Shown: positions 16,841 through 26,498, counted from the stretch's first letter. The stretch is DNA of 64,000 nucleotides from Cytomitobacter sp965233535 (GCA_965233535.1 OZ247489.1:62001-126000); one strand, 5' to 3'. Translations and numbers: made by a program. Notes: generated by a model from the letters alone, not told the origin.

Positions 16841-17974
16841 TTAATTCTTTTTTATATTATGCAATTGAGCCATCATTTCTTCGCCTGTAGGTGGTTGTTT
16901 TTGCATTACAAACCAATCTTTTAACTGGTCAAGATAGTATTTTACTTTCGGACCAGGCTCAACTCCCATTACTTTCATCACTTCATTACCTGAAAATTTA
17001 AACAAATTCTTTTTCCATATATCTAAAAATGTCAGATCATTTAATTCACTTTTAAGAAGAAATCCATCAGCCCAAATCATACTTGGTGCATCATTAATCC
17101 ATTTCACATAATCAGCATTTTCAATCATAATTTTTTGATTTCTCAATATATCTACATGCTTTCTTTGTACATTAGATAATTTCATTCCAGAAACATCTCC
17201 TTTGAAAGTTGATAATTTAGCAATTGCCGATGCTTTTCCTAAAGTAGTTTTTCGAGAACATAATCTACGCAACGCAACAAAATCTGGTTCTGGAAAATCA
17301 CAATGTTTCCATATTTTAATATCATTCATGAATTTCAATGAAGTAAGAAAATTCTCACCCTCTAAAAGCTTCATCATTTCATTTGTACATCTTTCTCGTG
17401 CAATTTGTTTCAAATTTTCTACATATTTTCCACATGCTACTAATGACAAATGATCATACTGCTTTCCATAATGAGCTAAGAACCTAAAAAATCGAAGTAT
17501 ACGTAAATAATCTTCTTGAATCCTTAAATCAGCTTTCCCAATAAATTTAATCAATCCTTTTTTTAAGTCAGCTAAACCACCAACAAAATCATAAATTTCC
17601 CCATTGATGTCTGAATACAATGCATTCATTGTCAAATCTCGTCTTTTTGCATCTTCTTCCCATGAGTTAGAAAATTCGACAGAAGCATGTCTCCCATCTG
17701 TTTCTACATCAACTCTTAAAGTGGTAATCTCAAAAACATCATCTCCCATAACACATGTAACAGTTCCATGTTGCAAACCTGTTGGAATCACAGTAAATCC
17801 AGCTTTTTTTGCAAGTTTCATTACTTCTTCTGGCAATAGTGGGGTCGCTAAATCAACTTCACTGTTGAAATCTTTACCCATCATATAATTTCGTACACAA
17901 CCACCAACTGCCATAGATGGATTAATAACTTTCATAAGTTTATTTAAATTTTCATTTTTAAGCCAAGTAACCAT
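16841..17974 (-). CDS. cca: CCA tRNA nucleotidyltransferase / poly(A) polymerase family
   Basis: Adds or repairs the 3' CCA of tRNAs. This fits the fact that neither tRNA in this window encodes CCA. Class II nucleotidyltransferase head: AVGGCVRNYMMGKDFNSEVDLAT (GG motif and catalytic Asp-Asp-equivalent region; the usual DxD reads EVD here), GLQHGTVTCV, RRDLTMNALYSD, and EDYLRILRFFRFLAHYG. Head, neck and body order is normal; C-terminus is alphaproteobacterial-like. The first catalytic Asp being Glu is noteworthy but could still hold metal. Overlaps tatD by one base. Confidence 0.9.
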   Translation of the reverse strand: MVTWLKNENLNKLMKVINPSMAVGGCVRNYMMGKDFNSEVDLATPLLPEEVMKLAKKAGFTVIPTGLQHGTVTCVMGDDVFEITTLRVDVETDGRHASVEFSNSWEEDAKRRDLTMNALYSDINGEIYDFVGGLADLKKGLIKFIGKADLRIQEDYLRILRFFRFLAHYGKQYDHLSLVACGKYVENLKQIARERCTNEMMKLLEGENFLTSLKFMNDIKIWKHCDFPEPDFVALRRLCSRKTTLGKASAIAKLSTFKGDVSGMKLSNVQRKHVDILRNQKIMIENADYVKWINDAPSMIWADGFLLKSELNDLTFLDIWKKNLFKFSGNEVMKVMGVEPGPKVKYYLDQLKDWFVMQKQPPTGEEMMAQLHNIKKN

Positions 17975-18723
17975 TATTTAATACCCATAAAATTCATAAA
18001 ATTATTCGTTGTGATTTGCGCAAACTCATCAGAAGGCAAACCTCGTAACTCTGCAATATATTTTCCAACATATGATACAAATGCAGGCTCATTGCTTTTT
18101 CCACGATGAGGGACAGGAGCTAAATACGGGGCATCTGTTTCAATTAATATTCTATCTAGTGGAATGAATTTAGCAATTTCACGTACACTATTTGCATTTT
18201 TGAATGTTATGATCCCCGAAAATGAAACCATCCACCCTAAATCTAAAACTGCTTTTGCAAATTCAAGTGATCCTGTATAGCAATGTGCAATTCCTTTTAC
18301 ATTAAATTTTTTGATCATTTCTAAAGTCTCATTTTCTGTATTACGCATATGCAAAACAATCGGCAAATTATGCTTTTCTGCATAATGAAGCTGTATTTCA
18401 AACCCAGGTTTTTGCGCATTAACATCAGTAGCATCATCTAATCCAGTTTCACCTATAGCTACAATATGTTTTTTACCAATCCACTCAGAAAGATATTTTT
18501 CAATTCCTTGCACATTCCCAATTGTTTCATCTAATGGATGAACACCTACTGAAAACCAAATATTATCTTGTAAATATTTATAAGATTTATCTAATGTACC
18601 TATCGTAGTACTTATACTCATTGCTCCTAAAACATTGTGTTTGTCCATATTAGAAATAACATCCGGAATATTTTGATTCATTGGATCATAATCTAAATGA
18701 CAGTGACTATCTATCCACTTCAT
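17974..18723 (-). CDS. tatD: TatD-family metal-dependent hydrolase/DNase
   Basis: TIM-barrel metallohydrolase with reported 3'-5' nuclease activity. The ATG at 18723 gives MKWIDSHCHLDYD, the canonical start with the metal-binding HxH; an upstream in-frame ATG at 18759 would add 12 atypical residues. Further motifs: GVHPLDE, GETGLDD (Glu), VLHMRNTENETL, GIAHCYTGS, LIETDAPYLAP with metal-binding Asp. About 249 residues, family-typical. First gene of the tatD-cca pair. Confidence 0.95.
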   Translation of the reverse strand: MKWIDSHCHLDYDPMNQNIPDVISNMDKHNVLGAMSISTTIGTLDKSYKYLQDNIWFSVGVHPLDETIGNVQGIEKYLSEWIGKKHIVAIGETGLDDATDVNAQKPGFEIQLHYAEKHNLPIVLHMRNTENETLEMIKKFNVKGIAHCYTGSLEFAKAVLDLGWMVSFSGIITFKNANSVREIAKFIPLDRILIETDAPYLAPVPHRGKSNEPAFVSYVGKYIAELRGLPSDEFAQITTNNFMNFMGIK

Positions 18724-18761
18724 TATATAAATGATAACTATATCATCAGAAAGCAACAAGC

Positions 18762-18789
18762 TTGTTTTTCTTGATGTATAATTTATACT
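18762..18789 (+). promoter_or_regulatory. Candidate sigma-70 promoter of tRNA-Cys
   Basis: TTGTTT (18762-18767), 16-base spacer, TATACT (18784-18789), eight bases before the mature tRNA. A second -10-like TATAAT lies within the spacer at 18777-18782. Confidence 0.4.
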
Positions 18790-18797
18790 GTAGGAAT

Positions 18798-18869
18798 GGC
18801 CGAGTGGCAGAATGGCTTATGCAGAGGATTGCAAATCCTTTTATGTCGGTTCGATTCCGGTCTCGGCCT
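18798..18869 (+). tRNA. tRNA-Cys (GCA anticodon)
   Basis: Acceptor GGCCGAG pairs with CTCGGCC; discriminator T (U73, the cysteine identity base); no encoded CCA. Anticodon stem-loop GAGGATTGCAAATCCTT contains GCA. T arm GTCGG-TTCGATT-CCGGT is typical with one G-T pair. Confidence 0.95.
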
Positions 18870-18952
18870 ATTTTAATTAATAGCAGTCACTCAATTTTTT
18901 CATCTAATATTTCATGTTGAACTTTTGTATTATGAGATTTATCATGAGAGTA

Positions 18953-20773
18953 ATGAAACAATTTAAAAATATACTTTTATTACTATGTTTAACAAATGTT
19001 GCAATCAAATGCACTACACCTTTTAAAGAAGGTTTAGTAAATATCAATGACTATAATACAGAAAAAAGTGAATATGTTAAAAAAGCTATATATGATATTT
19101 CTAAAACAAATATTGTTAAAAAAGTTAAAATAAAAAATTTAGAGGATATCTGCTTAAAAATTAAAAGATTAAGGCGAGAGATATCAAAACTATATACATA
19201 TCAATGCCAATGCCCACATTATAAAAACAGTATAACTGAGTCAGTATTTAATCATATAATTACATGTTTCAGCAAGTGTGGAAAGAATGCCCTATTTATA
19301 GAACAATCATATAAAGTGAGTCTGAAACCTGAAACCACAGAATTGATAAAAAAATCATATAAAATGAAATATAAAACCAGAAATGAATATAGCAAAGAGG
19401 CTATGTGTAATCAATCTATAATTGAACATCTCTACTGTATGAAATATTGTGAAATTAGTAATGAGCTCTGTAGAGTAGCGCCAATATATCAACATTACTT
19501 AGAAGCTATCGGAAAGTATGATCAAAGTGTTTTTAAAGAAGCAGTGCATCTCATATATGAATGTAAAATATATATCAAAAAAAATGAAGATGTATATCAA
19601 GAAAGCAAAGAGAAAACTGCTAAATTATTTACTCCAGCACTCATAAAGTTACAATATAAACCAGAAATAAATCATTATACTCAATACCTTTTATTTTTTA
19701 TTACAAATATAAATAGACGTATGGCATTACAGAACACAATACTGAAGAACTCAGTTAATGATATGAAACATTTTAGGTTAATAACAATGTATTGCGTACT
19801 TAAAGAAATATCCATAAACATGCCTGAAGCTAATGCTATTAAGATGATTAGCATTATGAATGATGATACTAATATAAAAAGTAGTGCTGATTTATGTATT
19901 CAAACGCAAATGGCATTTTTACTATACAGTTGCACTTGCCTCCCAGGTGAAGCAATGGATAATTACTATAAAAATTATTGCCAAGCTCGAAATTTAACTG
20001 AGCTTCATGATTTTTTCAAAACATGTCAATTCGAAAATATATCTGCTAAGAATATGTGCTGTCATATAGAATATGATGAGAATCCAACACATATTTATGC
20101 ATCTCAATTAAGAGATAGAGTAAAGGCAGTAATCAAACCTATTAGCACGTTTCAATGCTTTGAGGAAATTTCAGATGATATAGTAAATACAGTATTAGAT
20201 GGAAGAGAAACAGTAAAAATTTTCACTAAAAAAGCAACTAGACTGAATAAAGAAATTAAATGTATACAAAATGCTCAAAAAGACAAGCGTATTTCAAAAC
20301 AATCTTTAAGCAGTTTAATATACTTAAAAAAGCAACTGAAAACAGCAAACAAAAACTCTGAAGTCGAAATATTTTGCGAAGAAGTTAAAAAAGAATGGGA
20401 AGCCTATATATCAGGAAACAGAGTAGGCAAATTGCTCAAATATGAAGAAAAAATATTAAAAAACACAACCGTTGACCCAGAAATAATCGCAGAAAGAGAA
20501 GTATACAGTTTTACACAAGTAAAATATTTATATGATGAAGTATCTAATATGAGAGAACCTTTATGCAATCATAGACCACGACTAGCAACATGCATATGTT
20601 TTATAATGATAAAAGAAATGAGTCATGAAGATAACATTGAAAATCGTGAAAAAAACATAAAGCATATAAAAGAAATAGCTGAGACAACTGGTGAACAATT
20701 AAGTATATGGACTAATGAATATAATACGATATTGGAAAAATTATATGGTTATGGTTTATATAATTACAAATAA
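18953..20773 (+). CDS. Large secreted protein, paralog A of the LLLLCL family
   Basis: Function unknown. The ATG at 18953, preceded by GAGAG, gives MKQFKNILLLLCL followed by TNVAIKC, a signal peptide nearly identical to those of the genes at 27190, 32636 and 33599. About 606 residues, Lys/Ile/Cys-rich with over 20 cysteines. The middle (IYQHYLEAIGKYDQSVFKEAVHLIYE) matches APEYADYVEGYGNYRQEIFVKAMYMIED of the 27190 protein, and the C-terminal FCEEVKKEWEAYISGNRVGKL matches FCKEVSSEAQAYIDGKRASKL, so these are diverged members of one family. Exported; periplasmic, surface or secreted cannot be decided. Alternative starts at 18944 and 18914 only lengthen the leader. Confidence 0.78.
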   Translation: MKQFKNILLLLCLTNVAIKCTTPFKEGLVNINDYNTEKSEYVKKAIYDISKTNIVKKVKIKNLEDICLKIKRLRREISKLYTYQCQCPHYKNSITESVFNHIITCFSKCGKNALFIEQSYKVSLKPETTELIKKSYKMKYKTRNEYSKEAMCNQSIIEHLYCMKYCEISNELCRVAPIYQHYLEAIGKYDQSVFKEAVHLIYECKIYIKKNEDVYQESKEKTAKLFTPALIKLQYKPEINHYTQYLLFFITNINRRMALQNTILKNSVNDMKHFRLITMYCVLKEISINMPEANAIKMISIMNDDTNIKSSADLCIQTQMAFLLYSCTCLPGEAMDNYYKNYCQARNLTELHDFFKTCQFENISAKNMCCHIEYDENPTHIYASQLRDRVKAVIKPISTFQCFEEISDDIVNTVLDGRETVKIFTKKATRLNKEIKCIQNAQKDKRISKQSLSSLIYLKKQLKTANKNSEVEIFCEEVKKEWEAYISGNRVGKLLKYEEKILKNTTVDPEIIAEREVYSFTQVKYLYDEVSNMREPLCNHRPRLATCICFIMIKEMSHEDNIENREKNIKHIKEIAETTGEQLSIWTNEYNTILEKLYGYGLYNYK

Positions 20774-20905
20774 TATTGCATGAAACTAAAATTTATTTTA
20801 TGCATTCATAATCACAAGAATCAGATTATAAATAATTATATATATTCATAAATTATCATTCAGCATAACTCTGCTAAAAAATAATTTCATGTTATAGTTT
20901 TATTG

Positions 20906-21583
20906 ATGAGAAGAGTCATTGTATTTACAGTTGGAATTAATGTATTAATGTTTTCCTATATGATTAATGCTTATGTAAAATATAAAACTTCTTCAGATAA
21001 AATAGAACAAAAGCATGCTATTTTCAAAACTCTTAAACAAAATCATGAATATATCTTACACACTCAACATGATTGGCAAAAATGCGCGCAAGTAGATTTG
21101 AAATTAGTTTTTGCATGGTTTTATGAGCACAATATTAAATTAAAATTGATTAATGAAACACAAAGCACACATTATATTACTTATAATATACAGCTTTCTT
21201 TTTCGTCAAAAGAAGAGGGTTTGCATGTGTTGAAAAATCTACCATTTGGAAAATTATTAATTAATACAGTTGAATCAAATAAAGATGGCATATTGGTTAC
21301 TGCTGCATTGTCATTTAGCAATATATTGCCAAAGCAAAACATTAAAACTATTAGTAAAACTGAAGATATACATTTTAAACTTAATGGAATAATTAAAACT
21401 CAAAATAATTGGCAAATTTGCCTCAACGATACATGGTTTAATGATACTGATGAGGTACCTATAAAAATTATCGAAGTAGGAAATAATTATATAAAATTTA
21501 CCTGGACCTCATTTGGTAAATCTGAAAACTATACAATAAATCTTTATGAAAGTGTTACATTAAAACAAAAATATGACTTTTAA
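20906..21583 (+). CDS. Single-pass membrane protein, possible PilO/GspM + PilP/GspC-like
   Basis: No firm family. ATG at 20906 gives one N-terminal membrane helix (VIVFTVGINVLMFSYMINAY), a coiled-coil-like stretch, then a domain alternating strands and helices (residues 75-145) like the ferredoxin fold of PilO/GspM, and a C-terminal module IIKTQNNWQICLNDTWFNDTDEVPIK/VGNNYIKFTW. This last part resembles the HR/PilP pattern of a hydrophobic strand, W.xxLN, then a turn and V.L. The window encodes GspE, GspF, a GspL-like protein and a secretin, so a T2SS/T4P inner-membrane role is plausible, but this is inference. Overlaps priA by 11 bases and is probably co-transcribed with it. Confidence 0.5.
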   Translation: MRRVIVFTVGINVLMFSYMINAYVKYKTSSDKIEQKHAIFKTLKQNHEYILHTQHDWQKCAQVDLKLVFAWFYEHNIKLKLINETQSTHYITYNIQLSFSSKEEGLHVLKNLPFGKLLINTVESNKDGILVTAALSFSNILPKQNIKTISKTEDIHFKLNGIIKTQNNWQICLNDTWFNDTDEVPIKIIEVGNNYIKFTWTSFGKSENYTINLYESVTLKQKYDF

Positions 21584-23579
21584 GATAGATGTTTTACTTC
21601 CATTCGCATGGACTCAAGATAAACTTTTTACGTATTCATCACCAGAGAAAGTTGAAAAAGGGACATTTGTTCTTGTTCCACTTCAAGCAAAAGAATCTAT
21701 TGGTTTAGTATTAAATAATCAAAGTCAAAGCTCGCTTACTGAAATCAAACCAATTTTAGAAATTTTAGATTATAAATTATCTCATCACACCATTGAATGG
21801 ATCGAAATAGTGAATAAGTATACTCTAATTCCAATGCATCAAATATTAAAAATGATGCTTACTTCATATAAAAATTTAAGACCCGCTTACTTAGAAATAA
21901 CAACTGGAAGCTTAAATTTACCACAAAAGTTGCCACTCGAAATGATGAAAGAATCATGGGTTAAAGTAAGAAAGATGATTGCAAATCAAGAAATTAAGGA
22001 AGTAGAATTTCCAAGCTCTAATATTGCAATGAAAGAAGACTTCTTTTCTCCTGACCAAGAGGATGTAATCAATCAATCTTTAGAACTAATAAAAGAACAT
22101 AATATAATCTTATTACAAGGATCAACTGGGTCAGGAAAAACTAATGTATATTTTGAGATATTACATAAAATTTGGCAAGAAAAGAAACAAATCTTAATTT
22201 TAGTACCAGAAATTTCTCTTACATCTCAATTAATCACAAGGTTTTATGAACGCTTTAATGTTCATCCATACAGATGGTATAACGGGTGTAAGCAAGCAAT
22301 TTGGAAATGGGCTGCAAGTGGAGAAGCTGGTGTATTGATTGGAGCTCGTTCTGCATTATGGGCTCCATTTTCAAACCTTGGACTAATCATAATAGATGAA
22401 GAGCACTCACCTACATATAAACAAGAAAGTGGACCACGATATAATGCAAAGGATATCGCAATTCTCAAAGCAAAATGTGAAAATATACCAATCATTTTAG
22501 TGTCTGCTACTCCATCACTTGAAACTTTACATAATGCTCAAACGAGTTATAAGCACTTAAAATTAACTAGAACTATAAAACATAAATTAGATATTAACCT
22601 TGTTCAAACTAACACCTGGCTTTCAGATGAATTACGTAAAGAAATCAAAAACACATTAGCAAAAAATGAACAAGTCATGCTGTTTTTAAATAGAAAGGGA
22701 TTTGCAACTCATATTCACTGCTCCTTATGCTCTCATAGATTATTATGTAATTTTTGTACTGCTGGATTAATTTATCATAAAAACAATTATACACATTGTA
22801 GTTATTGCGCAAAAAAAACTATCCTCCTTAATGAGTGTCCATCATGTAAGCAGAAAGAGACATGGAAGTTTTATGGATTAGGAATTGAAAAGATACAGCA
22901 AGAAATACAAACTCTATTTCCAGATAAAAAGGTTGTCTTATTAAGTAGCGACAAAACTGAAACTATAGATGAAACAATGAAGCAAATGGAAAATAGTGAA
23001 ATTGATATTTTAATTGGAACTCAAATTCTAGCGCAAGGATGTCACTTTCCTAATTTGACATTAGTCGGAATTATACAAGGTGATATTGGAATACATGCTG
23101 GAGATATTCGTAATACAGAAAGAATGTACCAATTAATTTCACAGGTCAAAGGGCGATGTGGACGTGCAGACAAACCTGGGAAAGTTATAATTCAAACTAA
23201 TGATGTAAAGCATCCTTTACTTAAATCCATAGCAGATGAAAATATTATAGAGTGGTTAGATCATGAGTTGCAATTAAGAAAAATGCATCATTTGCCTCCA
23301 TTTACGAGAATGATCAGAATTATTATAGGGGCAAAGTCATCTAAATTTATTGAAGAAGTGGCAAGGAAAATTAAAAAACCACATATCAAGGGGGTTGAAA
23401 TAATGGGACCAGCACCAACTCAGCTTCATAAATATAAAGATGAATATAGATGGTCCTTTTTGGTTCAATATGGAAAAGATATATTCCCTCAACCGCAAAT
23501 AAAAAAGTGGCTTGAGAGTCTAAAACTTCCAAAACAAGTTAAATTAATTGTTGATGTTGATCCTCAAAGTTTCTTTTAA
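21573..23579 (+). CDS. priA: Primosomal replication restart helicase PriA
   Basis: Superfamily 2 3'-5' helicase that reloads the replisome at stalled forks. 3'BD-type N-terminus, Walker A GSTGSGKTNVY near residue 184, DEAH-like IIDEEHSPTYKQESGPRYNAKD, motif III VSATPSLET, eight zinc-binding Cys in CSLCSHRLLCNFC and CSYCAKK/CPSCKQ, and motifs V-VI GTQILAQGCHFPNL and QVKGRCGRADKPG. 668 residues, a little shorter than E. coli PriA (about 730). Confidence 0.96.
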   Translation: MTFKIDVLLPFAWTQDKLFTYSSPEKVEKGTFVLVPLQAKESIGLVLNNQSQSSLTEIKPILEILDYKLSHHTIEWIEIVNKYTLIPMHQILKMMLTSYKNLRPAYLEITTGSLNLPQKLPLEMMKESWVKVRKMIANQEIKEVEFPSSNIAMKEDFFSPDQEDVINQSLELIKEHNIILLQGSTGSGKTNVYFEILHKIWQEKKQILILVPEISLTSQLITRFYERFNVHPYRWYNGCKQAIWKWAASGEAGVLIGARSALWAPFSNLGLIIIDEEHSPTYKQESGPRYNAKDIAILKAKCENIPIILVSATPSLETLHNAQTSYKHLKLTRTIKHKLDINLVQTNTWLSDELRKEIKNTLAKNEQVMLFLNRKGFATHIHCSLCSHRLLCNFCTAGLIYHKNNYTHCSYCAKKTILLNECPSCKQKETWKFYGLGIEKIQQEIQTLFPDKKVVLLSSDKTETIDETMKQMENSEIDILIGTQILAQGCHFPNLTLVGIIQGDIGIHAGDIRNTERMYQLISQVKGRCGRADKPGKVIIQTNDVKHPLLKSIADENIIEWLDHELQLRKMHHLPPFTRMIRIIIGAKSSKFIEEVARKIKKPHIKGVEIMGPAPTQLHKYKDEYRWSFLVQYGKDIFPQPQIKKWLESLKLPKQVKLIVDVDPQSFF

Positions 23580-23652
23580 TATTATATCAAATTTTCATAA
23601 TATACATGCCAGCTAGCTTTGTTGACTGATTTCATATGTGTATTTTTGCAGT

Positions 23653-24036
23653 TTAATTTAAAAACATACGAGCATCTTTAATTAAATGAGCTGCTGCTGC
23701 ATTAGCAGTATCAAATGATGACATGAATTCTATATTTAAATCTAAAGCTTGTATACATGCATCAAGTCTTTCTTCTATTTCATTATCACTAACATCTAAA
23801 AATCTTGCACATAATATATCTTTGATTTTATTAGATAATCGCACTGATTCATTCACACTACGTTCATCACAAGGATAAAATGTTACATTAGCTACTGTGA
23901 CATTGCAATCTATAGTGGAAGACCTATTGTTAAAACAACCATTAACTTCCATCAAATAATCATGTAATCCATTACATGCCTGAACCATTTCAGTGCTAGC
24001 AAACATATATGACATGAAAAATAAAATATAAAACAT
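23653..24036 (-). CDS. Small secreted Cys-containing protein, tandem paralog 1
   Basis: Unknown function. Signal-like start MFYILFFMSYMFAS, then a domain shared with the adjacent gene at 24094: (A/G)AC..(L/I)H.(L/Y)LMEV(N/D)GCF, (N/K)I(K)xILC..F..VS...(I/L).R(L/I)(D/E)AC(I/M)(Q/K)ALD.N(L/I)EFMSSFDTA, AAHLI(K/Q)DA. Six conserved cysteines suggest disulfides in the periplasm or outside. At 127 residues it stops right after the shared domain. Both genes also share the TATAAATATA-type sequence just before the ATG, so the duplication included the promoter. Confidence 0.72.
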   Translation of the reverse strand: MFYILFFMSYMFASTEMVQACNGLHDYLMEVNGCFNNRSSTIDCNVTVANVTFYPCDERSVNESVRLSNKIKDILCARFLDVSDNEIEERLDACIQALDLNIEFMSSFDTANAAAAHLIKDARMFLN

Positions 24037-24093
24037 GTTATATTTATACCATCAAAATAAAAAATTCAAACCCTTAAATAAGTAACATGAATT

Positions 24094-24780
24094 TCAGAGT
24101 ATATAGCACAAATCACAATTAGACTCTGTTTGTGGTAATGATTTTAAATTATCCTCTTTTGTAGTTAATTTCTCATTTGCATCTTCAAGATTTACCAATT
24201 TATCCTCTAATAGTAATGATTTCATACAACCTTCTTCAGTTAATTGATCAATACTAGCTTCTTGTGCCATTTGAATATGGGAATTTTCTCCTAAGTTAGC
24301 TTCTTCTATATGTATTAATGATTTCATACGAACATGTTCTAACAGATCTTTTTCTGTGAATTGACTTTCCTCTATACTCAATAGTTCTTCTTTAGCATCT
24401 TGAATTAAATGCATAGCTGCTGTCTCGGCAGTATCGAATGATGACATGAATTCTAGATTTGCATCTAAAGCTTTCATACAAGCTTCAATTCTTTTTGGTA
24501 ATTTACTTTTACTAACATTAAAGAATTTTTTACATAATATAGATTTAATTTGATTAGCCATCGGAATGCATTTACACATATTTTCACTATTAGGGTAATA
24601 TTTCCTTAAACGATCATCAGTAACAGGACTATGCACAGTTAGAGGCCTGCCATCCAAAAAACATCCATCCACCTCCATAAGATGTTCATGGATTGCCACA
24701 CATGCTCCTGCAATTTCATGACCAGCACTCAGATCATTACTAGCAAATATATATGAAACGAAAAATAAAATATAAAACAT
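24094..24780 (-). CDS. Secreted Cys-containing protein with extra C-terminal tail, paralog 2
   Basis: Unknown function. Residues 1-130 are paralogous to the 127-residue protein downstream (identical MFYILFF start, shared GCF, ILC, EACMKALDANLEFMSSFDTA). The remaining 98 residues are acidic and helical, made of degenerate units around MKSL(I/L)(H)IEEANL..., ending in SNCDLCYIL. This tail looks like a later addition or expansion that paralog 1 lacks. First of the pair; an AT-rich -10-like element precedes its ATG. Confidence 0.72.
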   Translation of the reverse strand: MFYILFFVSYIFASNDLSAGHEIAGACVAIHEHLMEVDGCFLDGRPLTVHSPVTDDRLRKYYPNSENMCKCIPMANQIKSILCKKFFNVSKSKLPKRIEACMKALDANLEFMSSFDTAETAAMHLIQDAKEELLSIEESQFTEKDLLEHVRMKSLIHIEEANLGENSHIQMAQEASIDQLTEEGCMKSLLLEDKLVNLEDANEKLTTKEDNLKSLPQTESNCDLCYIL

Positions 24781-24859
24781 GACTATATTTATAACATAAA
24801 ATGAAAAAAGACAAACAGTACGACTTGCCTTTCAGAAGCACTTCTATCATCATTAAATT

Positions 24860-25969
24860 ATGAAAAATAATTTGCCAAAACAAGCAAGACCAAGAAAATT
24901 TAAAAACGTTGTCGGTCAGGAATTATCTGTCAAATTGTTACATAATGGCTTGAAACAAGATTTGTTGGGAAATGTATGCTTACTTCATGGACCTGCAGGT
25001 GTAGGGAAGACAACTTTAGCGCGTTTGATTGCTCAATGGATCTGTTGTGAAAAACATGAAGATGATGAACCATGTGGACATTGCAAAGGATGTGCTGATT
25101 GTATTAATGGATCACACCCAGATGTATTTGAATTAGATGGAGCAAGCAATACAAGCGTTGAATCGATACGAACATTATTGGATGGTACAATTTACAAACC
25201 TGTTATTGCAAACAAAAGAATATATATTATAGACGAAGTTCATATGTTATCTAAAAGTGCAATTAGCGCATTACTAAAAACACTTGAAGAACCAAATGAT
25301 TATATTCAATTTGTACTTGCAACAACTGACATAGAAAAAATTCCTAAAACTATAATTTCACGTTGCTTTAGAGTTTCTTTAGACAGCATTAAAAAAGATG
25401 ATATGTTGCTTCACTTACAAAACATTGCAGAAATTAACAATTTCCAAGCTGAAACAAAAGCATTAGAGATGATTGTATTTTCTGCATATGGATCTATGAG
25501 ACAAGCATTATCTACATTAGAGCAAGCTGCTTTATTATTTGATAAACAGGTTTCTGAAGCTAATATTCAGAAAATGTTAGGCTTAGCATCTGAAAATGTG
25601 ATTCAAAATTTAGTCAAAGATATTTTAGGAAATAACATTGAGGAATTAAGAAATTCAATTGAAAAAATAATCAGCCAAGGAGTAGATGTATTATCTTTAA
25701 TCAGGCAAATGCTGGTTTATATACGTAAGTCGCATACACTAGATGTTCAACATATTTCCTTAGGATACATGCTTGCACAAAGTTCTGTAGAATTACATCA
25801 AAGTCCATATCCTGAGGAGATTCTAGATTTACATCTAATTAAAGCAGCTACTATTAATGCAAGCAGCCCCTTTAAAGATTCTCAAGAAAATAGCCAATCA
25901 AGTGTGCAAGACATACCAGACACAGAAAGTTTAAGGAAGAAAGCATATGAATTGTTCAAACAAACTTGA
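24860..25969 (+). CDS. dnaX: DNA polymerase III subunit gamma-like DnaX (short form)
   Basis: Clamp-loader ATPase. Start KNNLPKQARPRKFKNVVGQ, Walker A GPAGVGKT at residues 44-51, four-Cys zinc site (CCEKHEDDEPCGHCKGCADC, residues 62-81), Walker B IYIIDEVHMLSK, sensor 1 LATTD, SRCFRV and the lid/collar regions. At 369 residues it stops soon after the collar domain. E. coli gamma is 431 and tau 643, so the tau-specific domains that bind DnaB and Pol III alpha are absent; no frameshift or continuation is visible downstream. Overlaps tsaC by 23 bases. Confidence 0.94.
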   Translation: MKNNLPKQARPRKFKNVVGQELSVKLLHNGLKQDLLGNVCLLHGPAGVGKTTLARLIAQWICCEKHEDDEPCGHCKGCADCINGSHPDVFELDGASNTSVESIRTLLDGTIYKPVIANKRIYIIDEVHMLSKSAISALLKTLEEPNDYIQFVLATTDIEKIPKTIISRCFRVSLDSIKKDDMLLHLQNIAEINNFQAETKALEMIVFSAYGSMRQALSTLEQAALLFDKQVSEANIQKMLGLASENVIQNLVKDILGNNIEELRNSIEKIISQGVDVLSLIRQMLVYIRKSHTLDVQHISLGYMLAQSSVELHQSPYPEEILDLHLIKAATINASSPFKDSQENSQSSVQDIPDTESLRKKAYELFKQT

Positions 25970-26498
25970 ATCAATTGAAAAAATCACAAAAGAAATTTTA
26001 GCTGGTAATGTAGTGATTTTACCAACTGAAACTGTATATGGGATTGCTGTCAGATATGACAGGCAAGATTCAGTTGATAAGCTCTTTCAATTAAAAAAGC
26101 GTGATATTCAGAAACCAATCAGTTTGCATATATCCAAGCACATGCTTCATAACTTTAATATTCCTATACAATTAAATGATTTATGTGACAGATTATTTCC
26201 TGGTCCATTTACTATTATTATCAACAGTACTAAAAAATATGGATTTCACTCACAATCTACTTATACCGGGAAAATAGGGATTAGGGTTCCAGAAAATGTG
26301 ATTTTCCAAACAATAATAGAAAAAGTGCAAATCCCACTTTGTATGACTAGTGTCAATTTTACAAACCAAAAAAGTGCAACAAAATTTCACGAATGTATGA
26401 TTAGTGCACCTGGGATTGAGGATGATCAAAATGTTTGTGGAAAAGAGTCAATTATCATCGATACAACTTCAAATCCAATGTATGCTTCTAGAGTATGA
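25947..26498 (+). CDS. tsaC: Threonylcarbamoyl-AMP synthase (TsaC/YrdC/Sua5)
   Basis: Makes threonylcarbamoyl-adenylate from Thr, bicarbonate and ATP for t6A37 of ANN-decoding tRNAs. Motifs: VVILPTETVYGIAV, KLFQLKKRDIQKPISLHI with the KxR...K basic set, LFPGPFTII, IGIRVPEN and TSVNFTNQKS. 183 residues fits the TsaC rather than the long Sua5 form. The start lies inside the 3' end of dnaX in another frame, so expression is probably coupled. Confidence 0.92.
   Translation: MNCSNKLESIEKITKEILAGNVVILPTETVYGIAVRYDRQDSVDKLFQLKKRDIQKPISLHISKHMLHNFNIPIQLNDLCDRLFPGPFTIIINSTKKYGFHSQSTYTGKIGIRVPENVIFQTIIEKVQIPLCMTSVNFTNQKSATKFHECMISAPGIEDDQNVCGKESIIIDTTSNPMYASRV

Noticed and set aside
21573..21600. Alternative later start for priA
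   Set aside because: The ATG at 21573 gives the expected short PriA N-terminus; the overlap is within the norm of this genome.
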